A stretch of DNA of 64,000 nt from Allosphingosinicella indica (GTDB lineage Bacteria; Pseudomonadota; Alphaproteobacteria; Sphingomonadales; Sphingomonadaceae), in contig NZ_LT840185.1 in the NCBI RefSeq assembly GCF_900177405.1, forward strand, positions 2,533,501 through 2,597,500, given 5' to 3'. This document shows, piece by piece, positions 1 to 7,648 of this stretch. Position 1 is the stretch's first letter, and every line of letters starts with the position of its first letter. The notes below the pieces were generated by a model. It ran no database searches, was not told the DNA's origin, and worked only from the letters and a program-made list of their open reading frames with translations. A program made the position numbers and the translations under genes.

Positions 1-39
1 CCTCATCTGGGACTGTATCGAAGGAAAGATCGCAAACGC

Positions 40-648
40 ATGACGGACTGGGTTTTCCGCCTCCTCGACGAGGGCGGCTATTGGGGCGTCATGTTCCTGA
101 TGTTTATCGAGACCGTGTTTCCGCCGATCCCGTCGGAAGTCATCATGTCGCTCGCCGGGGTGCGCGCCGGCCAGGGCACGATGAGCCTTTGGGGCGTGAT
201 CGCTGCCGGAACCGCGGGCGCGATGTTCGGCAATTTCTTCTGGTATCTTCTTGCCCGCGTCATCGGCATCGAACGGTTTCGCCCGCTTATCGAGCGTTAC
301 GGCCGCTGGATCACCGTCGACTGGCCCGATGTCGAAAAGGCGGAGCGGTTGTTCGGCCGTTACGGCGGCCTCATCGTCGGCCTCGGCCGGATGATGCCGA
401 CGATACGCTCGGTCATCTCCATCCCCGCCGGGCTTCTTCACATGCGGCTCAAGACGTTCCTGCTCTGGTCTACCGTCGGCACTGCCGGCTGGAGCGCGGG
501 ACTTGCGATCGCGGGATATTTCCTCGGCCAGCGATTCGCCGAAGTCGACAAGATCTTGGGTCCATTGTCCATCATCGTCATCGCTGCAATCCTTCTCCTC
601 TACGTCTGGCGACAACTGACTTGGCGTAAAAGACATCCCAACAAATAA
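40..648 (+). CDS. DedA family membrane protein
   Basis: This 202-residue polytopic protein belongs to the DedA/Tvp38 (SNARE-associated) family, inner-membrane proteins implicated in undecaprenyl-phosphate or phospholipid flipping and envelope homeostasis. The family signature FPPIPSE lies at residues 27-33 in the first amphipathic segment. The conserved arginine motif GRMMPTIR is at 116-123, followed by a re-entrant hydrophobic stretch. A last membrane helix spans about 173-192 with a basic tail. Length is typical. It starts with ATG and stands alone, with a 160 nt gap before the next gene. Family assignment is secure; the substrate is unknown. Confidence 0.92.
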   Translation: MTDWVFRLLDEGGYWGVMFLMFIETVFPPIPSEVIMSLAGVRAGQGTMSLWGVIAAGTAGAMFGNFFWYLLARVIGIERFRPLIERYGRWITVDWPDVEKAERLFGRYGGLIVGLGRMMPTIRSVISIPAGLLHMRLKTFLLWSTVGTAGWSAGLAIAGYFLGQRFAEVDKILGPLSIIVIAAILLLYVWRQLTWRKRHPNK

Positions 649-808
649 ATTTGCGATGACTTACTCGCCGGTGAGTCCCTAGAGAAAGGCCGATCGTTTC
701 CATTTCGGATCGATTATTCGGCGGAAGTTCTCGTTCCAAGGTTAGCACTTCGTTTACCGCTTTGACCAGAAATGGATGGCGTTGCACCGCAAGGGATCGG
801 TAAACGCC

Positions 809-1282
809 ATGTCGTCCAAATCATTGCTCTTTTCCGCGCCACTTGCGGCTGCGGCGTCTCTTCTGCTCGTCTCGCCCGCGGCTGCGGCGGACGTCACGTT
901 CACGACGTCGCTGATCAACAGTTGCGTGCTGACGATCGATACCACCGGGCGCCTCGCCGCTTCGTCGGACGGCACGACGCTCGGCTCGGAAATCTCGGGC
1001 GGCAGCGCCGCGACGATGGCAGTGGTGGCGATCGGCGCCGCGCCGCGCATCACCTTCTCCGCGCCCACCCTCTCCGGGCCTTCGGGCTGGGGCGGCGGTG
1101 CGACCACGCAGATCCGCTACACGTCGAGCCGCGGCACGCCCCAGCCCTATACGTCGGCCAGCTCGACGCAGACGCTTTCGGGCCTGCTCGATCTCTTCAC
1201 CGTCAACGCCCGCGTGCAGAGCGCCAATGGCTTCGACGGCGGTAGCTACACCGTCACCACGATCGCGACCTGCCAGCAATGA
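809..1282 (+). CDS. secreted fimbrial-subunit-like (spore coat U-like) protein
   Basis: This is a predicted 157-residue exported protein. The ATG at 809 is preferred because it begins a good signal peptide (about 27 residues ending at AAAAD); an in-frame ATG at 776 would add an atypical leader. The mature part is rich in Ser, Thr and Gly, with one Cys early (INSCVLT) and one near the C-terminus (TIATCQQ). This suits a beta-sandwich of the chaperone-usher or SCPU pilin type held by one disulfide. The next gene encodes a chaperone-like protein whose start overlaps this stop by 4 nt. The subunit role is inferred from fold type and context. Confidence 0.6.
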   Translation: MSSKSLLFSAPLAAAASLLLVSPAAAADVTFTTSLINSCVLTIDTTGRLAASSDGTTLGSEISGGSAATMAVVAIGAAPRITFSAPTLSGPSGWGGGATTQIRYTSSRGTPQPYTSASSTQTLSGLLDLFTVNARVQSANGFDGGSYTVTTIATCQQ

Positions 1283-1671
1283 AGCGCCTCGCCGCCCTGC
1301 TGCTGATCGCCGCGGTGGCCGCGCCCGCTGCCGCGGTCGGGCTCGGCCCGCTTGCCAAGCAGGGCATCACCGACGGCGACGGCAAGGCCTTCTACCTCAC
1401 CGTCATGAACCCCTACGATCGCCCGGCGGAGTTTTTCGCCTATCCTGTCGGCCTCGACGACGAGGCGCGGCAGGAGCGCGTTGCCATCGTCCCCGATCGC
1501 GTCCGGTTGGGGTCGAAGCAGAACCGCTCAATCCTCGTCATCGCCCGCGGCCTCGCGCCCGGCGAAACCTATCAGTTCCGCGTCTGCGCGGAGCGCGAGA
1601 TGCCCGAACAAGGAACCGTCCATGCGCGCGTTTGCTCGAAGCTTTCTGCCCGTCGCATTGCTGCTCGCTGA
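1279..1671 (+). CDS. periplasmic pilus-chaperone-like protein, single N-terminal-type domain
   Basis: This 130-residue protein has a signal peptide (about residues 1-19). Its mature part resembles only the N-terminal Ig-like domain of PapD-type chaperones: a strand pattern ending in PDRVRLGSKQNRSILV, with a basic patch where such chaperones bind subunit C-termini. Full chaperones have two domains and about 230 residues, so this one is short. Its ATG overlaps the upstream stop (ATGA), and its 3' end overlaps the next gene by 50 nt, which implies translational coupling. No usher gene is visible in the window. Function is inferred. Confidence 0.5.
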   Translation: MKRLAALLLIAAVAAPAAAVGLGPLAKQGITDGDGKAFYLTVMNPYDRPAEFFAYPVGLDDEARQERVAIVPDRVRLGSKQNRSILVIARGLAPGETYQFRVCAEREMPEQGTVHARVCSKLSARRIAAR

Positions 1672-2014
1672 CGCTTCGGCGGGGCTGGCGGCGGAGGGCG
1701 TCTATTTGCCCCCCGCGCCCGGCGGCCCCGGCGGCGAGGATTCGATCGAGACGGCGAGCGGCACCCGCTGCCGCCAGAGCATGAACAGCAACGGCGCCTA
1801 TCTCGATCTCGGCATGGCCGGCACCGCCGCCAAGCCGGTCGACAACGCCCGCGCGATCATCTCCGATCAGCGCGACCAGTCCGCGCTCGCCTATGCACGG
1901 GTCACCATCCCGCTTGGCCGCAAGCCGCAGCGGATCGATTGCGGCACGGTCTATGATCTGGAAATCCAGCGCCTCCGCCGCGAGGTCGAGTTGCTGCGCC
2001 TCGCCGCCGAATGA
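1622..2014 (+). CDS. small secreted protein of the fimbria-like cluster, function unknown
   Basis: This is a 130-residue predicted secreted protein whose ATG lies inside the end of the preceding gene in another frame. A signal peptide covers about residues 1-24 (ends LAAEG). A Pro/Gly-rich linker follows, then a compact segment with two cysteines (TRCRQS and RIDCGT), and a charged C-terminal helix (about residues 110-130) that could form a coiled coil. The signal peptide and cysteine pair argue that the overlapping frame is really coded. I do not recognise a named family. Context suggests assembly or anchoring of the fimbria-like structure. Confidence 0.6.
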   Translation: MRAFARSFLPVALLLADASAGLAAEGVYLPPAPGGPGGEDSIETASGTRCRQSMNSNGAYLDLGMAGTAAKPVDNARAIISDQRDQSALAYARVTIPLGRKPQRIDCGTVYDLEIQRLRREVELLRLAAE

Positions 2015-2938
2015 TCAGGCGCGCGGGTGGGCGTTGCGATAGACGTCCATCAGATGCGCGGCATCGACCGCCGTGTAGATTTGCGTCGAGGACAGGCTGG
2101 CGTGGCCGAGCAGTTCCTGCAGCGACCTGAGGTCGGCGCCGCGCCCCAGCAGATGCGTCGCGAAGCTGTGGCGCAGCGCATGCGGCGTCGTCCGCTCCGA
2201 AAGCCCCAGCCGCGCCCGAGCGCCCCGCACCGCCCGCCGGACGATCTCGCCCCTGAGCGGTCCACCCCGCGCGCCGCGGAACAGCGGCGCCCCCCGCTCC
2301 ACCGGCCACGGCGATAACTGCAGATAGCTTTCGATCGCCTCGCGCACCGGACCCAGCAGCGGCACGATCCGCGTCTTGGCGCGCTTGCCGGTGACGCTCA
2401 GCGTCTCGCCCAGCGGCAGCGCCGCGCCAATCAGCGCCAGCGCCTCCGCAACACGCAATCCGCAGCCGTAGAGCAGCAGCAGCACCGCCTGGTCGCGCGC
2501 CGCGATCCACGGCTCGGACGCATCCTCCGCCGCATCTTCCGCCAGCGCGACCGCCTCGTCGGGCGAGATCGGCCGCGGTACGCTCCGCGCCCGTTTCGGC
2601 CCTTTGAGCCGGGGGAGATCGGCGGCGGCGCCCTGCGCCTGCGCCGCGAACGCCAGGAAGCCGCGCACCGCGGAAAGCTCGCGCGCCGCCGAGGCGTTGC
2701 CCAGCCCCTCCTGCCGCCGCGCGCCGAGGTAAGCGCGCAGGTCCGCGGCGGTGAGCGTGGTCAGCGCCGCCCCATCGACGGCGCCACCGCGATGCTGTCC
2801 CAGAAATAGGATCAGCCGGTGCGCGGTCGCCACATAAGCGCGGACGGTATGCTCGGACCGTCGCCGGCCCTCCGCCAGATGCGCGCCCCATGCCGCGACG
2901 AGATCGCGGGCGGGGTGATCGATCAGGGCATCAACCAC
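2015..2938 (-). CDS. xerC: tyrosine recombinase XerC
   Basis: XerC acts with XerD to resolve chromosome dimers at dif. With the GTG at 2938 the protein has 307 residues, close to the family norm of about 300; longer in-frame ATG starts would lie inside the upstream DUF484 gene. An N-terminal SAM-like core-binding domain (about 1-110) precedes the catalytic domain. All catalytic residues are visible: R162 (GCGLRV), K185 (VTGKR), H253 and R256 (TPHALRH), H279 (LLGHAS) and nucleophile Y288 (TQIYT). It overlaps the DUF484 stop by 16 nt, a coupling often seen for xerC. It is a housekeeping recombinase rather than a phage integrase. Confidence 0.93.
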   Translation of the reverse strand: MVDALIDHPARDLVAAWGAHLAEGRRRSEHTVRAYVATAHRLILFLGQHRGGAVDGAALTTLTAADLRAYLGARRQEGLGNASAARELSAVRGFLAFAAQAQGAAADLPRLKGPKRARSVPRPISPDEAVALAEDAAEDASEPWIAARDQAVLLLLYGCGLRVAEALALIGAALPLGETLSVTGKRAKTRIVPLLGPVREAIESYLQLSPWPVERGAPLFRGARGGPLRGEIVRRAVRGARARLGLSERTTPHALRHSFATHLLGRGADLRSLQELLGHASLSSTQIYTAVDAAHLMDVYRNAHPRA

Positions 2939-3483
2939 CGGGCCATGCTGCGCGTCAGCACGCGCCCCAGGAAGAGGAGAAGTTCGGAGCCCTGCCGCGT
3001 CTCGAAGCCCTGCGCGGCGCGCTGGCCGAGCGCGAGCAGCCCGCGCGGCAAAGGCGGCTCGCTGTCGAGCGCGATCAGTGCTTCGGCGCGGATCAGCTCG
3101 CACGCCGGGCCGAACAGCGGATGGCCGCGATCGACGCTGCGCAGCACCACGCCGTCGAACGGCGCGATCGCCCGATCGATCAGCCGCGGATCGACGAATT
3201 GCATCCCCGACGCATCGGCGCGCAGCCCCTTGTCGCCGGCATGGAGGCCGACCGCGACGGCGTCGAGCCCCAATATCTGCGGCCAGTCCTGCGTCACGAC
3301 ATGGATCAAATGATCGAACCCCTCGGCCTCGATCGCCGCGAGCACCGCTTCATGGATCGAGGCGACCGCGCCCGAATGGCCGCGCGCGAAGGCGATGAGG
3401 TCCTGATTGGCCTCCTCCGCCGCCGCGACCCGCGCGCGCAGGCTCGCCAGCGCACCATTCTCGAAGCTGATCACCCTGCCCAT
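2923..3483 (-). CDS. DUF484 family protein
   Basis: This 186-residue cytoplasmic protein matches the DUF484 family, a GAF-like fold commonly encoded immediately upstream of xerC. The N-terminus (about 10-35) is a helical heptad-rich region, followed by an alpha/beta GAF-like body containing MQFVDPRLID and a C-terminal helix. The sequence ends SMARWLMP, and the stop overlaps the xerC GTG by 16 nt, so the two are co-transcribed and probably translationally coupled. No catalytic motif is known for the family. The neighbourhood supports the call. Confidence 0.85.
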   Translation of the reverse strand: MGRVISFENGALASLRARVAAAEEANQDLIAFARGHSGAVASIHEAVLAAIEAEGFDHLIHVVTQDWPQILGLDAVAVGLHAGDKGLRADASGMQFVDPRLIDRAIAPFDGVVLRSVDRGHPLFGPACELIRAEALIALDSEPPLPRGLLALGQRAAQGFETRQGSELLLFLGRVLTRSMARWLMP

Positions 3484-3606
3484 GAAGGGAGGCTAACCCG
3501 AATATGGTTAAGAAGCGATGGGGAAAGGACGCTTTGATGGAGGGGCTTAGTTGGCACTGAACAACAATTTTTTGACCCTTTCGCAGCGTCCTTGTAAGCC
3601 AGCCTA

Positions 3607-4206
3607 ATGAATGCCTTAACGATCCTCTGGGCCGCGCTGCTGCAAGTGGAAGCTGCCCTTCCATCTGGCGGCGAGGCCGGATGGAGAGTTATCGAGATTG
3701 GAGGTAATCAATACCGGTTTCCTCAGTCGAACGACACCCTTATCAATCAGTGGGATGACGCCGCAGAAGTCCAGATGCCAAGCTGGTTTTGGCAATCTAT
3801 TCTCGGCCAGGTCGACAAGGTAACGGGGTGGCAACTCGGCGCATCGTGGAGTTTGGCCTATATCACAAAGCCCAACGATATATTTCAGTGGATTCCCTCC
3901 TCACTACCTCTGCATCCACCCGTTACGGAGGCCGTAGAACTTGAGGAAACACGAGAGTCTATGCGCCTGTGGCGGTCTCAAGGCCGTTATAAGAAACAGA
4001 ATTTAGTCTACGTAACTTATGAAAAACATCCGGACATCTACGTTAAATGTGACCGCAAAGCATTGGATAATTGGATGCAGAGTTGCGAATTAAATTGGCT
4101 TGATGGAGAGGTAATGCACAAACTTTCCTTAGCCGGCGATTGGGTGGACAAGGCTCCCATTGTTGTTGAGCGCTATCGCGCCACTATCAAGAGCCCGCAA
4201 CCCTAG
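3607..4206 (+). CDS. orphan hypothetical protein, AT-rich compared with its neighbours
   Basis: This 199-residue reading frame has clearly lower GC than all flanking genes (codons such as AAT, ATA, TTA, AAA are frequent). A short hydrophobic N-terminus (about residues 3-18) could be a signal peptide. The body is Trp-rich (PSWFWQS, FQWIPSS, NWMQSCELNW) and ends in a Lys/Arg-rich segment. I recognise no family. It is not part of an operon: it lies between the divergently oriented DUF484 gene and the convergent transaldolase. Composition suggests recent acquisition. The long open frame in AT-richer DNA makes it more likely to be a real gene than a high-GC shadow. Confidence 0.65.
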   Translation: MNALTILWAALLQVEAALPSGGEAGWRVIEIGGNQYRFPQSNDTLINQWDDAAEVQMPSWFWQSILGQVDKVTGWQLGASWSLAYITKPNDIFQWIPSSLPLHPPVTEAVELEETRESMRLWRSQGRYKKQNLVYVTYEKHPDIYVKCDRKALDNWMQSCELNWLDGEVMHKLSLAGDWVDKAPIVVERYRATIKSPQP

Positions 4207-4258
4207 TTTATGCTTTCATGCTCCTGAACCGACCGTCAAAAGCAAGCCCCCTCTCAAA

Positions 4259-4912
4259 TCAGCCGATCTTCTGTCCCGTCTTTTCCCAGTCCGCGAGGAA
4301 AGCCTTGAGGCCGTTGTCGGTGAGTGGGTGCTTGACGAGCTGGCGGATCACGCTCGGCGGCGCGGTCATCACGTCGGCACCGAGCTTGGCGGCATCGTGG
4401 ACGTGGATCGGGTTGCGCACGCTCGCGACCAGGATCTCAGTGCGGAAATCGTAATTGTCGTAGACGAGGCGGATGTCGGCGATCAGCTCCATGCCGGGAT
4501 AGCCGACGTCGTCGTGACGGCCGACGAAGGGCGAGACGAAGGTCGCTCCCGCCTTGGCCGCGAGCAGCGCCTGGTTCGCCGAGAAGCAGAGCGTGACGTT
4601 CACCATCGTCCCGTCCGATGTCAGCTTGCGGCAGGTCTTGAGGCCGTCGATCGTCAGCGGCACCTTCACCGCGATATTGTCGGCGATCTTCCGCAGGATT
4701 TCCGCCTCGCGCATCATCGCGTCATGGTCGGTCGCAACCACTTCGGCAGAGACCGGCCCCTTCACGATCCCGCAGATTTCGCGCGTCACTTCCATGAAAT
4801 CGCGGCCCGATTTGTGGATCAGCGACGGGTTGGTGGTGACGCCATCGACGAGACCCGCCTCGGCAAGCTCGCGGATGTCGGCGATGTCGGCGGTGTCGGC
4901 GAAGAATTTCAT
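4259..4912 (-). CDS. tal: transaldolase (TalC/MipB type)
   Basis: Transaldolase transfers a dihydroxyacetone unit from sedoheptulose-7-P to glyceraldehyde-3-P in the non-oxidative pentose phosphate pathway. The 217-residue length is that of the small TalC/MipB (fructose-6-P aldolase-like) subfamily. The N-terminal [10 protein letters not shown] and GVTTNPSL motifs are diagnostic. The Schiff-base lysine is K83 in the AVKVPLT strand. The later SPFVGRHDD segment is also typical. The start is ATG with no nearby operon partner; the tail-to-tail neighbour is the AT-rich orphan. Transaldolase versus F6P aldolase activity cannot be separated with certainty by eye. Confidence 0.93.
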   Translation of the reverse strand: MKFFADTADIADIRELAEAGLVDGVTTNPSLIHKSGRDFMEVTREICGIVKGPVSAEVVATDHDAMMREAEILRKIADNIAVKVPLTIDGLKTCRKLTSDGTMVNVTLCFSANQALLAAKAGATFVSPFVGRHDDVGYPGMELIADIRLVYDNYDFRTEILVASVRNPIHVHDAAKLGADVMTAPPSVIRQLVKHPLTDNGLKAFLADWEKTGQKIG

Positions 4913-5058
4913 GGGTGCGATCCTGCAGGAAAATGAGTCGCCGCACCCTATAGCGCCCCCGCCCCGCGCGTCACCCCGCCGCGAGCCCGCGTACCGCGGG
5001 GCTTCCCTTTCCCGACACGGCGACTACAGATGTGGTTGAGATCGGAAGCGAGGTGGCG

Positions 5059-6318
5059 ATGCGGTGGATAGCTCTGGGATGTGCGGTGCTTGCGGCCTGT
5101 CCCGCGCTCGCGGCCGATCAATGGGTGGTGCGCACCGATCGGTGGGGCAACACCTTCAGCCAGTCGCTGCTGATCGAGCCCGGCGCATCCGAAGGCACGC
5201 TGGACGGTGCGCCCGCGCGCGTGACGCGCAACGGGAAGTCGATCCTGATCGAGACCGGCGATGCCCGCTTCGAAGGGCGCGTCGATGGCGCAACAATAAA
5301 TGGCACCGCAACCCTTCCCGACACGCAGGACCGAACCAAGCGCGTCCGCCATGCCTTTACCGCCCGCCGCATCGCCTCCGCCGATGGCCCGCCCCGCACG
5401 CACCGCTACACGCCCGCGGATTTCTCCAACCTCTTCTCCGCCGATCGCGCGCCCGTGCTCGTCATCCGCTCGGGCGACACGGTGCAGACCGAGACGATCG
5501 ATTCCGGCGGCGTCGACAGCGCCGGCAAGACGCGCGCGCTCTACGGCAATCCGCAGACTGGCCCCTTCTTCGTCGCCGGCGCCGAAGCCGGCGACACGCT
5601 CGCCATCCGTATCGATGCGCTGACGCCCAATCGCGACTGGGCCGACAGCCTCGACATGCTCGTCGGCCGTGCCCAGACCCGCGCCACCGCGGCCCGGGCC
5701 GGCGATCTCGGCAAGCCTGTCCGCTGGACGGTCGATCGCGCGCGCGGCGTCGCGCGGCCGGAGGGGCGGCTCGCGGGCTATGAGATCCCGCTGAAGCCCA
5801 TGCTCGGCGGCATCGCGCTCGCCCCGCCGTTCGGCTTCGCGCCGCCCTCGACCGGCGACACGGGCCGCTTCGGCGGCAACATGGATTTCAACGAGATCGG
5901 CGCCGGCGCGACCGTCGATCTCCCCGTCGAGCAGCCCGGCGGCCTGCTCTACATCGGCGACGCCCATGCCGCGCAGGGCGACGGCGAGACCAGCCAGTTC
6001 GCGCTCGAAACCTCGATGGACGTCACCTTCACCGCGACACTCGTCAAGAAAAGCCGCATCGCGACACCGCGCGTCGAGACGGCGACGCACCTCTGGGCGA
6101 TCGGCCAGTCGGGAACCACCGAAGATGCGATCAAGCTTGCGACCGCCGGCCTCACCCAATGGCTGGAGCAGACCTACGGCCTCACGCTCTCCGACGCCGC
6201 GGTCATCCTCGGCAGCGCCGCCGAATATCGCGTCGCCACCCTCGCCGGCCAGAATGTCGGCATGGCCGCCGGCATCGCCAAGGCGCGGCTGGCGGGACTT
6301 GCGGCAGCCGCGCCTTGA
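5059..6318 (+). CDS. acetamidase/formamidase family protein, exported
   Basis: This 419-residue protein has a signal peptide from the ATG at 5059 (MRWIALGCAVLAACPALA), so the upstream in-frame ATG at 5032 is less likely. A roughly 100-residue beta-rich N-terminal extension is followed by the FmdA_AmdA-type fold. Signatures include the NPQTGPFFVAGAEAGDTL segment, the AIRIDALTPNRDW strand, the GGNMDFNEI motif and GLLYIGDAHAAQGDGE. Cytoplasmic relatives hydrolyse formamide or acetamide; this exported version probably acts on another amide in the periplasm. It converges on the serine hydrolase gene. Substrate unknown. Confidence 0.82.
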   Translation: MRWIALGCAVLAACPALAADQWVVRTDRWGNTFSQSLLIEPGASEGTLDGAPARVTRNGKSILIETGDARFEGRVDGATINGTATLPDTQDRTKRVRHAFTARRIASADGPPRTHRYTPADFSNLFSADRAPVLVIRSGDTVQTETIDSGGVDSAGKTRALYGNPQTGPFFVAGAEAGDTLAIRIDALTPNRDWADSLDMLVGRAQTRATAARAGDLGKPVRWTVDRARGVARPEGRLAGYEIPLKPMLGGIALAPPFGFAPPSTGDTGRFGGNMDFNEIGAGATVDLPVEQPGGLLYIGDAHAAQGDGETSQFALETSMDVTFTATLVKKSRIATPRVETATHLWAIGQSGTTEDAIKLATAGLTQWLEQTYGLTLSDAAVILGSAAEYRVATLAGQNVGMAAGIAKARLAGLAAAAP

Positions 6319-6328
6319 CCGGCTCGGC

Positions 6329-7523
6329 TCAGCTATCCGGCGCGCGCGGGGTCGGCGGCGCCGAAGTGTCGTCCCAGCCATAGGCCCCGGCCACCGTGCG
6401 CTGGATCGCCGCCGCCAGCGCGCCGCCATTGTCGCCGTTGGTCATCACCACCAGGCCCTGGCGCGATCCGTCGAGGAGGGCGGTGAAGCGGCACTGGAAC
6501 CCCGCGTTGCTGCCGCCGTGGGTAATGATGCGCCGCCCGCCCCGGTCGAGCGCGATCACGCCGAGGCCATAGTCGCCGAGCACTGGCGTCGCCATCGCCT
6601 GCGCGCTCGATCGGCTCAGCAACGCTCCTTGTTCACCTGCCCAGGATTTCTGGATCGCGATGAGGAAGCGGCCATAGTCCGACGGCGTCGTCCAAAGCCC
6701 CGCCGCGGCGAGCTCGGAATAGCGATGGCTGCCGCCCCAGATCTGCGCGCCGGTCTCGTCATGGCCCACCGCGGTCTCGCGATCGGAGAAGCGCGCGAAC
6801 GCGGAATGCGCCATCCCCGCCGGCTTCAGCACGCGATCGCGCATCAGCAATGCGAAATCGCGCCGTGCCGCCTCGCTCATCGCAAGCTGCGCCACGCTGT
6901 AGCCACCGCCCGAATAAGCGAGCTTGGCACCCGGCGGCGCGAAGGCGCGGACGGCGGGCGTGTTCGAAGGCACCGCGCCAGACAGGCTCTCGACAATGGT
7001 CGGCACCGGCTCGCCTGCCGCATAGCCCGGATAACCGCCGAGGGTCAGCCCGGCGGTATGGCTGAGCAGCCGGCGCAGCGTCACGCTTTCGCCCTTGCCG
7101 GGATCGGCGACCGGCAGCCGCCAGCCCCGCAGGCGCGGCGCCACGTCGGCATCCAGATCGATCACCCCGCGCTCGGCCATGCGCAGCGCGCCCGCCGCGG
7201 CCACCGCCTTGCTCAGCGACGCCGCCTGGAAGCGCGTTCGCGTCGTCACTCGCCGGCCGGCCGCGGCCTGCCCGTAAGCCCGCGCCCATTTGACGCGCCC
7301 GTCCTCGATGAACGCGATGCTGACCGCGGGCACCTTGGTTTCCGCCATCCGGCGCAGCAGCGGCGCGGGCGGCTCCGCCTGCCGGTGCGCGCGGCAGCGC
7401 GACGATGCGCTGCTCCATCGCCTCGATCGCCGCCCGGTCGCGCGCATCGAGCCCCGCCGCAGCCGCTGCGGTCGTGCCCAACAATCCGATCATCATGCCG
7501 CTGATTATTCGCGGTAGAACCAT
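6329..7523 (-). pseudogene. beta-lactamase-family serine hydrolase, apparent frameshift near 7382
   Basis: The N-terminal part (7523 down to about 7383) encodes a clear signal peptide and the start of a mature protein (GLDARDRAAIEAMEQ). The remaining penicillin-binding domain lies in another frame from about 7381 to 6329. One extra base near 7382 (or two missing bases) accounts for the shift. The catalytic domain is otherwise intact: SLSK nucleophile box near 7219, Y-S-G in place of Y-x-N, and an HGGSN motif near the C-terminus, as in class C-like esterases and peptidases (beta-lactamase/transpeptidase-like fold). It could be a genuine pseudogene or a sequencing error; no other inactivating change is seen. 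Confidence 0.75.
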
Positions 7524-7648
7524 CCCCCATCCCTTCGCGCGCCCCCGCGCCGGGAGCCCTTGTTACCGTGCTTACCGCTGCGACCGGTTGTCCGTTCTTG
7601 CGAATCCGGCGCGCGGCGAAGTTGGACCGGACGCCAAGCGCATCCTAG

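Noticed and set aside
2015-2938. Tyrosine recombinase as a phage or island integrase
   Set aside because: Its length, motif set and position directly after DUF484 fit chromosomal XerC; no phage genes or att repeats flank it.
4948-6429. 493-residue open frame opposite the formamidase-like gene
   Set aside because: It is a high-GC shadow: Arg/Ala/Gly-rich with no recognisable motif, while the plus-strand frame encodes a recognised family with a signal peptide.
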